Assembly (NCBI GenBank): GCA_002409585.1
Contig: DHNP01000017.1
Coordinates: 1,701-34,889 of the forward strand
Direction: 5' to 3'
DNA length: 33,189 nt
From: Ruminococcaceae bacterium UBA5413
GTDB lineage: Bacteria > Bacillota > Clostridia > Oscillospirales > Acutalibacteraceae
A model generated the notes under the pieces. It made no database searches. It was not told the origin of the DNA and was given only the letters and a program-made list of their open reading frames with translations. Positions 6,486 to 14,894 of the stretch are shown here, one piece after another (the first letter of the stretch is position 1; every line of letters begins with the position of its first letter). A program made the translations under genes and the position numbers.

Positions 6486-7852
6486 GTATAAAATTTAAAT
6501 TTAAAAAGCCTAAATCGCCTAAATCGAAAAAGAAAGCTATCATAGCTGCCGTTATTGCTTTAGTCGTCATCGTAATTGTCGCGTATTCGTGTTCCATAAG
6601 CTCCAAAGCCAAAAGTATGCACGCCAATGTGGCGTATACGACGCTTAAAAAGTCAGACATAAAAGATACGGTCAGCGTTTCGGGAACCGTTAAAAGCAGG
6701 GAGTCAACAAACGTCTACACTACGCTTACTTTTCCGGTTAAAGAGGTCGCGGCCTCAGTCGGTGATAAAGTTAAAAAAGGCGACACCCTCGCGGTGCTTG
6801 ACACGGCGTCTTTAAACCAGGATATAGAGCAGCAGAAGTATGGCACCGAGTCGGCAGAAACAAGCACGGCCATAGCTCTCACAAAGGCAAAGTCTGACTA
6901 TGAAAGCGCCCTGCGCCTTTACAACAATGACCTTGACACCGGGGTGGTTACGGCGAAGTCGCAGCTCGACACAGCTAAAAACAGCCTTACAACGGAAAAA
7001 AGCACATACGGTTACAAAGAATTCATGTACAACAGCGGCCAGCTTTCAAAGTATGAACTTGACGCCGAGAAAGCTAAGCTTGACGACGCCCAGAGCGCTT
7101 ACAGCAACGCCGAAAAATCCCTTGCGGCTGCCCAGACGGCGGCAAGGCAGAGCCTTGAAAGCGCTAAGGCGGCTTACGATGACGCTGTTGCCAAAAGCGG
7201 CGACAAAAGCCAGGACATCGCGCTGCAAAAGCTTGAACAGAACCTTAAAGACTCCGTCATAACCGCCCCGTCCGACGGCGTCGTAACCGTGAGCAACGCT
7301 TCGGTAGGCGTAGCTCCGTCGGGCGTTATGTTCGTTATAGAAAATGTCGGCAGCCTTAAGGCGGAAGCGCAGATAAAGGAAATAGACACGTCTGAAATAA
7401 AAGCCGGAGACGAAGTCGATATAAGGACGGACGCCACGTGGGACACCGTTTCGAAAGGAGTCGTCGAGAGCGTGGCGCCGGCGGCCACTCCTTCAACGGA
7501 GGGCACGGGCAGCGTCACGTTTACTACGAAAATTAATATAACGAAAGCCGACCCAAGGGTGAAGATTGGCATGAAAGCTAAAATGGACATAATCGCGCAG
7601 GAACATAAGAACGTCTACTCGGTGCCGTACGACGCCCTTGCCGATGAGTCAAACGGAGCCGGCAGGCTTTACGCGGCGGAAGGCACCGGCGGCGTTTACA
7701 AGGCTGTGGCGGTTAAGGTAAAGACAGGGCTTGAAACGGACATAGCCGTCGAAGTTTCCGGAGACAAACTTAAAGACGGCATGATAATCATAAACGACCC
7801 CGAAGGCATAACAGAGGGCGACACAATCCAGCTTGCCGAGGGTGAAAAATAA
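6482..7852 (+). CDS. HlyD/MacA-type membrane-fusion (adaptor) protein
   Basis: This 456-residue adaptor has a lysine-rich cytoplasmic tail, one membrane segment (about residues 19-36) and a large extracytoplasmic part. The order is barrel and lipoyl strands (VSGTVKSREST, VKEVAASVGDKVKKGDTLAV at about 67-106), a long helical hairpin (about 110-255), the second lipoyl half (LKDSVITAPSDGVVTVSNAS) and beta-barrel domains. It would link the MacB-type permease to an extracytoplasmic partner. The long hairpin, which in Gram-negative MacA docks onto TolC, fits with the TolC-like protein encoded just upstream. Four-base overlap with that gene and one-base overlap with the ATPase gene show a tight operon. 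Confidence 0.88.
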   Translation: MSIKFKFKKPKSPKSKKKAIIAAVIALVVIVIVAYSCSISSKAKSMHANVAYTTLKKSDIKDTVSVSGTVKSRESTNVYTTLTFPVKEVAASVGDKVKKGDTLAVLDTASLNQDIEQQKYGTESAETSTAIALTKAKSDYESALRLYNNDLDTGVVTAKSQLDTAKNSLTTEKSTYGYKEFMYNSGQLSKYELDAEKAKLDDAQSAYSNAEKSLAAAQTAARQSLESAKAAYDDAVAKSGDKSQDIALQKLEQNLKDSVITAPSDGVVTVSNASVGVAPSGVMFVIENVGSLKAEAQIKEIDTSEIKAGDEVDIRTDATWDTVSKGVVESVAPAATPSTEGTGSVTFTTKINITKADPRVKIGMKAKMDIIAQEHKNVYSVPYDALADESNGAGRLYAAEGTGGVYKAVAVKVKTGLETDIAVEVSGDKLKDGMIIINDPEGITEGDTIQLAEGEK

Positions 7853-8562
7853 TGGCAGGTAACATAATCGAGATAAACAACCTCGTGAAGAATTATTATA
7901 TAGGCACGCCCAATGAGCTTCATATACTCAAAAATATAAACCTTAATATACAGGAAGGCGGCTTCATCGCCATAGTCGGGGCTTCCGGCTCAGGAAAGAG
8001 CACGCTTATGAACATGATAGGGGTACTCGACAGGCCGACTTCCGGCACCTACGTCCTTGACGGGGTCTCAACTTCGGATATGACGGACAACGAGCTTTCG
8101 GATATAAGGAATAAAAAGATAGGCTTCGTTTTCCAGACGTTTAACCTTATACCGCGCAACAATGCCCTGAAGAACGTCGAGCTGCCAATGCTCTATGCCG
8201 GTGTAAACGGGAAAGAACGCATAAAGCGCGCGGAAGAGCTGCTCGCAATGGTAGGCATGGGCGACAGGATGTACCACCAGCCCAACGAGCTGTCGGGCGG
8301 GCAGAAGCAGCGCGTCGCCATAGCCCGCGCCCTTGCCAACGACCCTGCCATACTGCTTGCCGACGAACCGACCGGCGCGTTGGACTCGTCTACTGGGCGT
8401 ATGGTGATGGACCTTTTCCATGAAGTGCATGAAAGGGACGGCAAAACGGTAGTGCTCATCACCCACAACCCTGAGCTTGCGGAAGAGGCCGGCAGGGTGG
8501 TTACCATAAAGGACGGCGCGATAATAGAAGACAGGGCCGGCAGAGGAAAGGCGGAGGTGTAA
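7852..8562 (+). CDS. MacB/LolD-type ABC transporter ATP-binding protein
   Basis: This 236-residue ATPase energises export by the permease encoded next. It has Walker A GASGSGKST (residues about 43-51), the Q-loop in FVFQTFNL, the ABC signature LSGGQKQR (about 147-154), Walker B ILLADEPTGALD and the switch histidine in LITHN. These features and the partner FtsX-type permease place it in the MacB/LolD subfamily of mechanotransmitting ABC systems. Such systems move peptides, antibiotics or lipoproteins. No peptide precursor or peptidase is encoded beside it, so the substrate is unknown. Its start codon overlaps the adaptor stop by one base. Confidence 0.93.
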   Translation: MAGNIIEINNLVKNYYIGTPNELHILKNINLNIQEGGFIAIVGASGSGKSTLMNMIGVLDRPTSGTYVLDGVSTSDMTDNELSDIRNKKIGFVFQTFNLIPRNNALKNVELPMLYAGVNGKERIKRAEELLAMVGMGDRMYHQPNELSGGQKQRVAIARALANDPAILLADEPTGALDSSTGRMVMDLFHEVHERDGKTVVLITHNPELAEEAGRVVTIKDGAIIEDRAGRGKAEV

Positions 8563-8564
8563 AG

Positions 8565-9812
8565 TTGTTTTTAAAAGAAAACATATCGCTTGCCGTCGCG
8601 GGGCTTAAGTCAAACAAAATGCGCGCGTTCCTGACTATGCTCGGCATAATCATAGGCATAGGCTCCGTTATAGCCATTGTGTCGTTCGGCAACGCCATAT
8701 CAAGCAGCGTAACCGACGCAATGTCAAACCTTGGCGCGACAAATATTTATGTTTACGTGACGGCGAGGGACTCGGACACTTATGTCGACAAGTTCGACGA
8801 CAGCGACCTTATCTCAATGGATGAAATAGATAAATTTCAGGAGAAGTATGCCGGCGACATAAGCGGCCTTTCAGTTTCGCAGTCCGGTGAAAGCGGCAAG
8901 GCGGTAGACGGACATAATTATGCGAATGTTTCTATAAGCGGCGTTAACCCGGGGTATGAAGGCATTAACAATATTAAAACAGAAAAAGGCAGGTTTATAC
9001 GAGACAATGACATAAAGGGCAGCCGCCAGGTGGCTGTGGTTTCAGACAAACTTGTGTCAAACATATTTAAAGGCAGGACTGACCCGTTGGGCAAAAAAGT
9101 AAACATAGAAACAGAGGCCGGCTACACCACTTACACCATAGTAGGCGTCTACAAGTATGAAAGCTCCATGTTTTCAAACAACGGCGCCGTTTCTGCAAAG
9201 GACACGCGCACGCCTTTGTACATACCTGTGAGCCTTGCGAAAGAAGATGCGGAGAACCAAAACTACTACCAGTTTGCGCTAAGGCTTAAAAACGGTGTGG
9301 ACAGCAATTCGTTTACATCGAAAATAGAGCAGTACTGGAACAAAGTATATAAAGATAATACGAAGTTTAAAGTGCAGGTTGAAAACGCCGAGAACGAGCT
9401 TGCGGAGATGATGTCGGTCCTCGATAAAGTTTCCATGGCAGTCGCGGCCATAGCGGCCATAGCGCTGCTTGTGGGCGGCGTAGGCGTTATGAACATCATG
9501 CTCGTTTCGGTTACGGAGCGCACACGCGAGATAGGTACGCGCAAGGCGCTTGGCGCACGGAGCGGATATATAAAAATGCAGTTTATAGTCGAGTCTGTGA
9601 TAATCTGTACCATAGGCGGCATAATAGGGGTTATATTCGGCCTGCTGCTTGCTTGGGCCGGAACGTCGACCATGGGTATGAAGTTCGTTATTTCAGTGCC
9701 GGCAATACTCATAAGCGTAGGGTTCTCCATGCTTATAGGCATTTTCTTCGGCTATTACCCTGCCAAAAAAGCCGCTAAGCTTGACCCGATAGAAGCGCTG
9801 AGGTATGAATAA
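8565..9812 (+). CDS. MacB-type ABC transporter permease (FtsX domain)
   Basis: The permease has 415 residues and four membrane segments, one at the N-terminus (LTMLGIIIGIGSVIAIVSFG) and three near the C-terminus. The extracytoplasmic MacB core domain lies between them (about residues 45-275). The conserved C-terminal features VGGVGVMNIMLVSVTERTRE and IGTRKALGAR are present, and the protein ends YYPAKKAAKLDPIEALRYE, typical of the family. The TTG start at 8565 follows GGAGGTG by a good distance and lies two bases after the ATPase stop. It should form a dimer with two ATPase subunits and drive the adaptor/TolC-like partner by mechanotransmission. Confidence 0.93.
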   Translation: MFLKENISLAVAGLKSNKMRAFLTMLGIIIGIGSVIAIVSFGNAISSSVTDAMSNLGATNIYVYVTARDSDTYVDKFDDSDLISMDEIDKFQEKYAGDISGLSVSQSGESGKAVDGHNYANVSISGVNPGYEGINNIKTEKGRFIRDNDIKGSRQVAVVSDKLVSNIFKGRTDPLGKKVNIETEAGYTTYTIVGVYKYESSMFSNNGAVSAKDTRTPLYIPVSLAKEDAENQNYYQFALRLKNGVDSNSFTSKIEQYWNKVYKDNTKFKVQVENAENELAEMMSVLDKVSMAVAAIAAIALLVGGVGVMNIMLVSVTERTREIGTRKALGARSGYIKMQFIVESVIICTIGGIIGVIFGLLLAWAGTSTMGMKFVISVPAILISVGFSMLIGIFFGYYPAKKAAKLDPIEALRYE

Positions 9813-9873
9813 ATGTACAGCCGCACGCCTTTAAGCGGATTTGTAAATTAAAATAAGAAAAGTTATAAATACG

Positions 9874-9911
9874 AAGCGCCCCGCGTACGGAAAAACCGCA
9901 GCGGGGCGCTT
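9874..9911. terminator. Bidirectional terminator between the permease gene and serA
   Basis: AAGCGCCCCGC (9874-9884) and GCGGGGCGCTT (9901-9911) form an 11-bp perfect stem. It lies between convergent genes and can serve both. On the minus strand it is followed by a T-rich stretch. Confidence 0.75.
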
Positions 9912-9938
9912 TGTGCAGGAACACTTATGCTTTACTTT

Positions 9939-11102
9939 TTAAGCAAGGACGCGCACGCGGATTATCTCAGGCAGTGCTTCTAAATGCCTGCCGGTTTCTT
10001 CCGTTACGCTGCCGGTAACGTCGAGTATGGCGTACGCGTACTCGTCCCTTGCTTTGCTCTGCATATCTTCGATGTTTATATCTGCGCTCGCGAGCAGCCC
10101 GGAGAGCTTGCTTATGGTGTTTGGCTTGTTTTTGTGGATAAGGCATATGCGTGTGTTGGAGCTTCTCTTCATTGAAACGGCGGGCATATTTACGGAGTTG
10201 CTTATGTTGCCGTTTTCAATGTACTCTATAAGCTCGCAGGCGGCCATGCGCGCGCAGTTGTCCTCAGACTCAGGGGTTGAAGCGCCGAGGTGCGGAACCG
10301 GTATGACGTTTTCAACACCTAAAAGGCTGTCTTCGAGGAAGTCTGTGGCGTAAGTCGCGACTTTACCGGCCTTTAAGGCTGCGAGTATGTCGCCTGTGTT
10401 CACGAGGCCGCCGCGGGCAAAGTTAAGTATGTGCACGCCGTCTTTCATCTTTGCTATGGAGGCTTCGTTTATCATGTTCTTTGTGCCGTCGAGAAGCGGC
10501 ACGTGTACCGTTATATAGTCGCAGAAAGCGAATATCTCGTCGAGCGAGCGCGCGTGTTTTATGGAGCGTGAAAGCCCCCACGCGGCATCAACCGAGAGGT
10601 AAGGGTCGTAGCCGTAGACTTCCATGCCGAGCGAATGGGCGGCGTTTGCTACAAGCGTGCCTATGGCGCCCAAGCCTATGACGCCGAGCTTTTTGCCGGC
10701 AAGCTCAGGCCCCACGAAAGCTTTCTTACCTTTTTCGACAAGTTTAGGCACGTCCGCGCCGCTGCCCTTAAGGCTCTGCGACCAGTTTATGCCGTCTGCG
10801 ATCCTGCGCGATGAAAGCAGCATAGCGGCAATGACAAGCTCTTTAACAGCGTTGGCGTTGGCGCCCGGCGTGTTAAAAACGACGATGCCGTTTTCACTGC
10901 ATTTGTCAAGCGGAATATTGTTTACACCGGCGCCGGCGCGCGCTATGGCTATGAGGTTCTTTTGGAACTCCATCTCATGCATGGAAGCCGACCGCACCAT
11001 TATGGCGTCAGGATTTTCAACGTCTTCACCGCAGGTGTAGTTTTTGCCGAACCTGCACGTGCCGACGGGCGAAATTTTATTAAGGCATTTTATTTTTACC
11101 AT
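9939..11102 (-). CDS. serA: D-3-phosphoglycerate dehydrogenase
   Basis: This 387-residue NAD-dependent enzyme makes 3-phosphohydroxypyruvate, the first step of serine synthesis. The Rossmann motif GKKLGVIGLGAIGTLVANAA lies near residues 137-156. The catalytic region includes NFARGGLVNTGDI (active-site Arg), a conserved Glu later on, and HLGASTPESEDNCA (active-site His). A C-terminal ACT domain (from about residue 318, TRICLIHKNKPNTISKLSGL) may bind serine. The ATG at 11102 is chosen because GTGGGGG precedes it at a good distance; an earlier in-frame ATG at 11132 has none. It lies 138 bases downstream of serC on the same strand, so both are probably co-transcribed. Confidence 0.93.
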   Translation of the reverse strand: MVKIKCLNKISPVGTCRFGKNYTCGEDVENPDAIMVRSASMHEMEFQKNLIAIARAGAGVNNIPLDKCSENGIVVFNTPGANANAVKELVIAAMLLSSRRIADGINWSQSLKGSGADVPKLVEKGKKAFVGPELAGKKLGVIGLGAIGTLVANAAHSLGMEVYGYDPYLSVDAAWGLSRSIKHARSLDEIFAFCDYITVHVPLLDGTKNMINEASIAKMKDGVHILNFARGGLVNTGDILAALKAGKVATYATDFLEDSLLGVENVIPVPHLGASTPESEDNCARMAACELIEYIENGNISNSVNMPAVSMKRSSNTRICLIHKNKPNTISKLSGLLASADINIEDMQSKARDEYAYAILDVTGSVTEETGRHLEALPEIIRVRVLA

Positions 11103-11204
11103 TTTTATACCCCCACATCGTATATGACACATATAAAACTGTCAGCAGTCCGTGCCTTGCATTACGTAAGGCTTACGGGACTAAAGGACCGCTTGTTAAA
11201 GACT

Positions 11205-11231
11205 TTCCCCTGCCGTCCGCCGGCAGGGGAA
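11205..11231 (-). other. Intercistronic hairpin between serC and serA
   Basis: TTCCCCTGCCG and CGGCAGGGGAA form an 11-bp perfect stem with a 5-base loop, 9 bases after the serC stop. No T-run follows on the minus strand. It is therefore more likely an RNA stability or processing element than a strong terminator, and may set the serC to serA ratio. Confidence 0.5.
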
Positions 11232-11240
11232 TCAATGTTA

Positions 11241-12326
11241 TTATGAGTTCGCTTTTTCAAATTTACCCATAAAGCCGACGAGCTTTTCGACGCCTTCGAC
11301 AGGCATTGCGTTGTAAATGGACGCGCGCATGCCGCCTACGGTGCGGTGCCCCTTAAGGTTTATGAAGCCCTGCCCCTCGGCCTCGGCGATAAATTTCGCG
11401 TTGAGGTCGTCGCTGCCGGTCACAAACGGTATGTTCATAATGGAGCGGTCCTCCGGAACAACCGTGCCGTGGAACATTTTGGAATTATCGAGGAAATTAT
11501 AAATCGCGCCGGCCTTTTTCTCGTTTATCTTTTTCATTTCCGTAAGGCCGCCGACTGTGTTTTTGAGCCAGTCAAGCACAAGGCCGCAGATATATATGGC
11601 GTAGCAGGGCGGTGTGTTAAACATGGAACCGTTGTCGGCGTGTGTTTTGTAGTTAAACATGGTAGGCGTCTGCTCCATCGCGCAGCCTATGAGGTCTTCG
11701 CGTATTATAACTACAGTAAGGCCCGCCGGACCCATGTTTTTCTGTGCGCCGGCGTAAAGCAGGCCGAACTTCGAAACGTCAATCGGCGCGCTGAGGACGC
11801 ACGATGAGATATCGGCGACGAGCGGTACGCTGCCGGTCTGCGGGAGCGTATGGTAAACAGTGCCGTAAATCGTGTTGTTCATGCAGATGTGGAAGTAGTC
11901 GGCATCCTTTGTAAACGCCGACGGGTCAAGCTTTGGTATATAGGTAAAAGTTTTGTCCTTTGAAGATGCGACGACGTTGGCCTCGCCGTAACGGGCGGCT
12001 TCTTTGTAGGCTTTCGTCGCCCACTGGCCGGTGAGCACGTAGTCGGCCTTATGGCTTTTGTTCATAAGGTTAAGCGGCACCATGGCAAACTGTGAAGAAG
12101 CCCCTCCCTGCAGGAAAAGGACTTTATAGTTATCTGGAATATTCATCACTTCACGGAGCAAACTTTCCGCTGAAGCGATTATCCCTCCGTAGATTTTAGA
12201 TCGATGGGACATCTCCATTACGGACTGGCCGCTGCCTTTGTAGTCAAGCATTTCGTCCGCCGCGCGGCGAAGGACGGCCTCCGGTAACATGGAAGGACCT
12301 GCGGAAAAGTTGTAAACTCGCTTCAT
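11241..12326 (-). CDS. serC: Phosphoserine aminotransferase
   Basis: This 361-residue PLP enzyme converts 3-phosphohydroxypyruvate and glutamate to phosphoserine. It begins MKRVYNFSAGPSMLPEAVL, the family hallmark. Further on are FLQGGASSQFAMVPLNL, DISSCVLSAPIDVSKF and GLLYAGAQKNMGPAGLTVVI with the PLP-binding lysine, and RHR-like LKGHRTVGGMRASIYNA near the C-terminus. The length is normal. GGAGG lies eight bases before the ATG at 12326; a longer in-frame start at 12377 has no ribosome binding site. It heads a serC-serA transcript. serB is not in the window. Confidence 0.95.
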   Translation of the reverse strand: MKRVYNFSAGPSMLPEAVLRRAADEMLDYKGSGQSVMEMSHRSKIYGGIIASAESLLREVMNIPDNYKVLFLQGGASSQFAMVPLNLMNKSHKADYVLTGQWATKAYKEAARYGEANVVASSKDKTFTYIPKLDPSAFTKDADYFHICMNNTIYGTVYHTLPQTGSVPLVADISSCVLSAPIDVSKFGLLYAGAQKNMGPAGLTVVIIREDLIGCAMEQTPTMFNYKTHADNGSMFNTPPCYAIYICGLVLDWLKNTVGGLTEMKKINEKKAGAIYNFLDNSKMFHGTVVPEDRSIMNIPFVTGSDDLNAKFIAEAEGQGFINLKGHRTVGGMRASIYNAMPVEGVEKLVGFMGKFEKANS

Positions 12327-12707
12327 GGTAAACCTCCAAATTTTTATAATGATTTGATAACATTCCGGCAATATCATAAAAGATGCCCCGGCACCGCGCC
12401 TGCATTATGCGCAACACATAAACAGCCGCCATACTAAAGCAGCCTTTACGCCGTGACTGTTATAAGCTAATAATTAATAATTATAATATCGGTTTTTGTC
12501 AAAGTCAATCACCGCGGCTGCAGAAATGTTAAGTTTTCAAGTGTAAACGATTGAAAAATTTTATTTTACGGCATCGTTTTTTAAGCATGGCGCCGTAAAT
12601 GCGGCTTAACACGGCTCTAAAAGAATTTTCGGGGAATTTGCTGTTTTGCGTAATATTTATATGTGGTATAATAGTATATGATTTTATGAAGCCGGAAGGT
12701 ATAAAGA
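12327..12707. other. Divergent intergenic region between serC and ydcF-like gene
   Basis: No gene is supported here. It holds the serC promoter (12480-12508) and a serC leader of about 147 bases with no T-box or riboswitch I can recognise. Two inverted repeats lie upstream: TTTTCAA/TTGAAAA (12534-12557) and TTTACGGC/GCCGTAAA (12565-12599). A likely -10 box, TATAAT at 12667-12672, serves the rightward gene; its -35 is weak. Confidence 0.5.
12480..12508 (-). promoter_or_regulatory. Promoter of serC-serA
   Basis: On the minus strand TTGACT (12508-12503) and TATAAT (12485-12480) are separated by exactly 17 bases. This is a near-perfect sigma-A promoter. Transcription should start near 12473. Confidence 0.8.
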
Positions 12708-13472
12708 ATGAAAAAAATAATATGCACCGTGCTGCGCGTCCTTTTGCTCGCGGTTTCAGTTTTGGGGCTTATGTGGTTTGTCTGGCCTATTTCGCATAAT
12801 GTGCTCAATATAGGCAATGCCTTGGGTATTTTTGTATGCTCACTGCTCATACTGCTTAACGTTTTTGCGGGCGGCATACGCAAAGCGTGCGCAGCACACG
12901 CCCCTTTAAAGTATTTTACGGCTTTTCTGCTTGTGCTTATATGCGCGGGCGCGTTGTGGAGCGCGGCTATGACCGCCTGTATGGCGGCGGCCGTTAAGGC
13001 TGAGCCGCCTCAAAGCGCCACTGTGCTCGTCTTAGGCAGCAAGGCGAGCGGGCGCATACCAAGCGCCGACCTTTGGGCGCGCATAAAAACAGCCGCCGCC
13101 TACCTTAAAAAGCATCCGTCTGCTTCGTGCGTGGCGTGCGGCGGGCAGGGCAAAGGCGAAAGCGCGAGCGAAGCCTCTATAATACGCGAAAACCTTATAA
13201 AAGCCGGAGTGGAGAGCGGGAGGATATTTACGGACGACAAGTCGGTAAATACAGAAGAAAACATCAGGAACGCGCTCAAAATCATAAAAAACAGCGGGCT
13301 TGACGGCAGGCTTGCCATAGTAACGGACGATTACCATGAGTTCAGGGCGTGCGCAATAGCGAAAAACCTTGGCGCAGACCAGTACGCCGTGCCGGCAAAA
13401 ACGCCGCCGTATATACTTTCGGCGTGCTGGGCGCGTGAGGTGCTTGCCATAACGAAATTCCTTGTATTTTAA
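12708..13472 (+). CDS. YdcF/DUF218 family membrane protein
   Basis: The product has 254 residues. The first third has three hydrophobic segments (about residues 5-27, 32-54 and 68-93). The rest is a DUF218 domain (SanA/YdcF/ElyC type) facing away from the membrane: ATVLVLGSKASGRIPSADLW, RIKTAAAYLKKHP, CGGQGKGESASEASIIRENL, TDDKSVNTEENIRNALKII and IVTDDYHEFRACAIAKNLG. Family members affect envelope or peptidoglycan-precursor metabolism in other bacteria, but the reaction is not established. Its stop lies 77 bases before pyrC, with no clear promoter between, so read-through into the pyr genes is possible. Confidence 0.85.
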   Translation: MKKIICTVLRVLLLAVSVLGLMWFVWPISHNVLNIGNALGIFVCSLLILLNVFAGGIRKACAAHAPLKYFTAFLLVLICAGALWSAAMTACMAAAVKAEPPQSATVLVLGSKASGRIPSADLWARIKTAAAYLKKHPSASCVACGGQGKGESASEASIIRENLIKAGVESGRIFTDDKSVNTEENIRNALKIIKNSGLDGRLAIVTDDYHEFRACAIAKNLGADQYAVPAKTPPYILSACWAREVLAITKFLVF

Positions 13473-13481
13473 TAAAATAAC

Positions 13482-13508
13482 ACCTGCCTGCCGCACGCCG
13501 GCAGCAGG
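13482..13508 (+). other. Hairpin between ydcF-like gene and pyrC
   Basis: CCTGC-TGCCG and CGGCAGCAGG form a GC-rich stem with one bulged base. No T-run follows, so termination is doubtful. It does not resemble a PyrR-binding anti-antiterminator that I can recognise. Confidence 0.35.
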
Positions 13509-13549
13509 GTATCCGCAAGGTAAAAACACTTTACGGGAGGGTGTTGCGC

Positions 13550-14824
13550 TTGGAAAAACTGCTTATAAAAAACGCCGCCATAATTGACCCTGTAAGAGGT
13601 AAAAGCTTTACGGGAAACATACTTTGTTCGGACGGCAAAATAACCGGAACGGGCGCCGGCATAACGTGCGGCGGCGCTTTTGAAGTGAACGCGGACGGCC
13701 TTTGCGCCGCGCCGGGCCTTGTGGACATGCACGTCCACCTGCGTGACCCCGGCTTTACCGAAAAGGAGGATATCTTTTCAGGCTGCCGCGCCGCCGCGGC
13801 GGGCGGCGTGACAAGCCTTTTATGCATGCCGAACACCAATCCGGTTCTCGACAGCGCCGAGATGGTAAAGTATGTGCTCGAAAAAGCGCGCGGCGCATGC
13901 GCGAACGTTTATGCGGCCGGCGCAATTACCGAGGGGCTGCGCGGAGATGGGGTTTCGGACCTGCGCGGGCTTAAAGACGCGGGCGCGGCAGCCGTAAGCG
14001 ACGACGGCCGGCCGGTAATAAGCTCAAAGGCTATGGCAAAGGCGATGCTTGAGGCGCCGGCGCTTGGGCTAAGGGTGCTCGCGCACTGTGAAGACCTGTA
14101 CCTGTCCGACGGAGGGAAGCTGAATGAGGGAGCCGTTTCAAAGTTCCTCGGGGTAAAGGGCGTCCCGCCCGCTGCGGAGGAGTGCGGCACGGCACGCGAG
14201 ATAACGCTTGCCGCGTCTTACGGTGTCCCTGTGCACATATGCCACGTAAGCACCGCTAAGTCCGTTGAAATGGTGCGCTCCGCAAAAAAGCACGGGGTTA
14301 AGGTAACGTGTGAAACAGCGCCGCATTACTTCGCCCTGACGGAAAAGGAGCTTTTAAAGAGGGACGCTGACTACCGCATGAGCCCGCCTTTGAGAACTGA
14401 AAACGACCGCATGGCCGTCATAGAGGGGCTTATGGACGGTACCGTAGACGCCATAGCGACCGACCACGCGCCGCATACTCCAAAGGAAAAGTCTGACTTT
14501 TTAAACGCGCCGAACGGCGTCGTAGGCATGGAAACAAGCCTTGCCGCGGGCATTACATTTCTTGTAAAACCGGGTTATATAAGTTTACAAAGGCTCATAG
14601 CGCTTATGTCTTATAATCCGGCAGGCATACTGGGAATAAACGCCGGCACATTAAAAGCCGGCGCTCCGGCGGACATAGTCCTTTTTGACCCAGCGGAGGA
14701 GTGGACGGTAGACGCTGCAAAACTGCACGGCAAAAGCCGCAACGCGGTTTTCAAGGGAAGAAAGCTCATAGGAAAAGTAAAAATGACCGTATGCCGCGGC
14801 AAAATCGTATATAACGGCGGTTAA
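13550..14824 (+). CDS. pyrC: Dihydroorotase
   Basis: This 424-residue zinc amidohydrolase interconverts carbamoyl-aspartate and dihydroorotate in UMP synthesis. The metal-binding motif DMHVHLRDPG is near residue 60. Further on are ALGLRVLAHCEDLYL, VPVHICHVSTAKSVE, TCETAPHYFALTE and the catalytic Asp in IATDHAPHTPKEK. The length and motifs fit the class I bacterial type (B. subtilis PyrC-like). The TTG at 13550 is chosen because GGGAGG lies nine bases upstream. An in-frame GTG at 13541 directly abuts that site, too close to be used. First gene of pyrC-pyrF-pyrK-pyrD. Confidence 0.93.
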   Translation: MEKLLIKNAAIIDPVRGKSFTGNILCSDGKITGTGAGITCGGAFEVNADGLCAAPGLVDMHVHLRDPGFTEKEDIFSGCRAAAAGGVTSLLCMPNTNPVLDSAEMVKYVLEKARGACANVYAAGAITEGLRGDGVSDLRGLKDAGAAAVSDDGRPVISSKAMAKAMLEAPALGLRVLAHCEDLYLSDGGKLNEGAVSKFLGVKGVPPAAEECGTAREITLAASYGVPVHICHVSTAKSVEMVRSAKKHGVKVTCETAPHYFALTEKELLKRDADYRMSPPLRTENDRMAVIEGLMDGTVDAIATDHAPHTPKEKSDFLNAPNGVVGMETSLAAGITFLVKPGYISLQRLIALMSYNPAGILGINAGTLKAGAPADIVLFDPAEEWTVDAAKLHGKSRNAVFKGRKLIGKVKMTVCRGKIVYNGG

Positions 14825-14825
14825 C

Positions 14826-14862
14826 ATTATCCGTACTGTTTTGTAACATACAGGCGGATAAT
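14826..14862 (+). other. Intercistronic hairpin between pyrC and pyrF
   Basis: ATTATCCG (14826-14833) pairs with CGGATAAT (14855-14862). Inside it CTGT pairs with ACAG, giving a 12-bp interrupted stem two bases after the pyrC stop. An A-rich stretch follows, so it is not an intrinsic terminator. It may protect the pyrC end or be a protein-binding site. Confidence 0.45.
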
Positions 14863-14894
14863 TAAAGATAAAAATAAAAATTGGAGGTATTTAT

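Noticed and set aside
12244..12432. 62-residue frame in the serC leader, a possible leader peptide
   Set aside because: It has no Shine-Dalgarno site, runs deep into serC in another frame and is not rich in serine codons.
12327..12473. T-box or riboswitch in the serC leader
   Set aside because: No T-box antiterminator sequence, specifier loop or terminator pair was found; the hairpins seen are weak.
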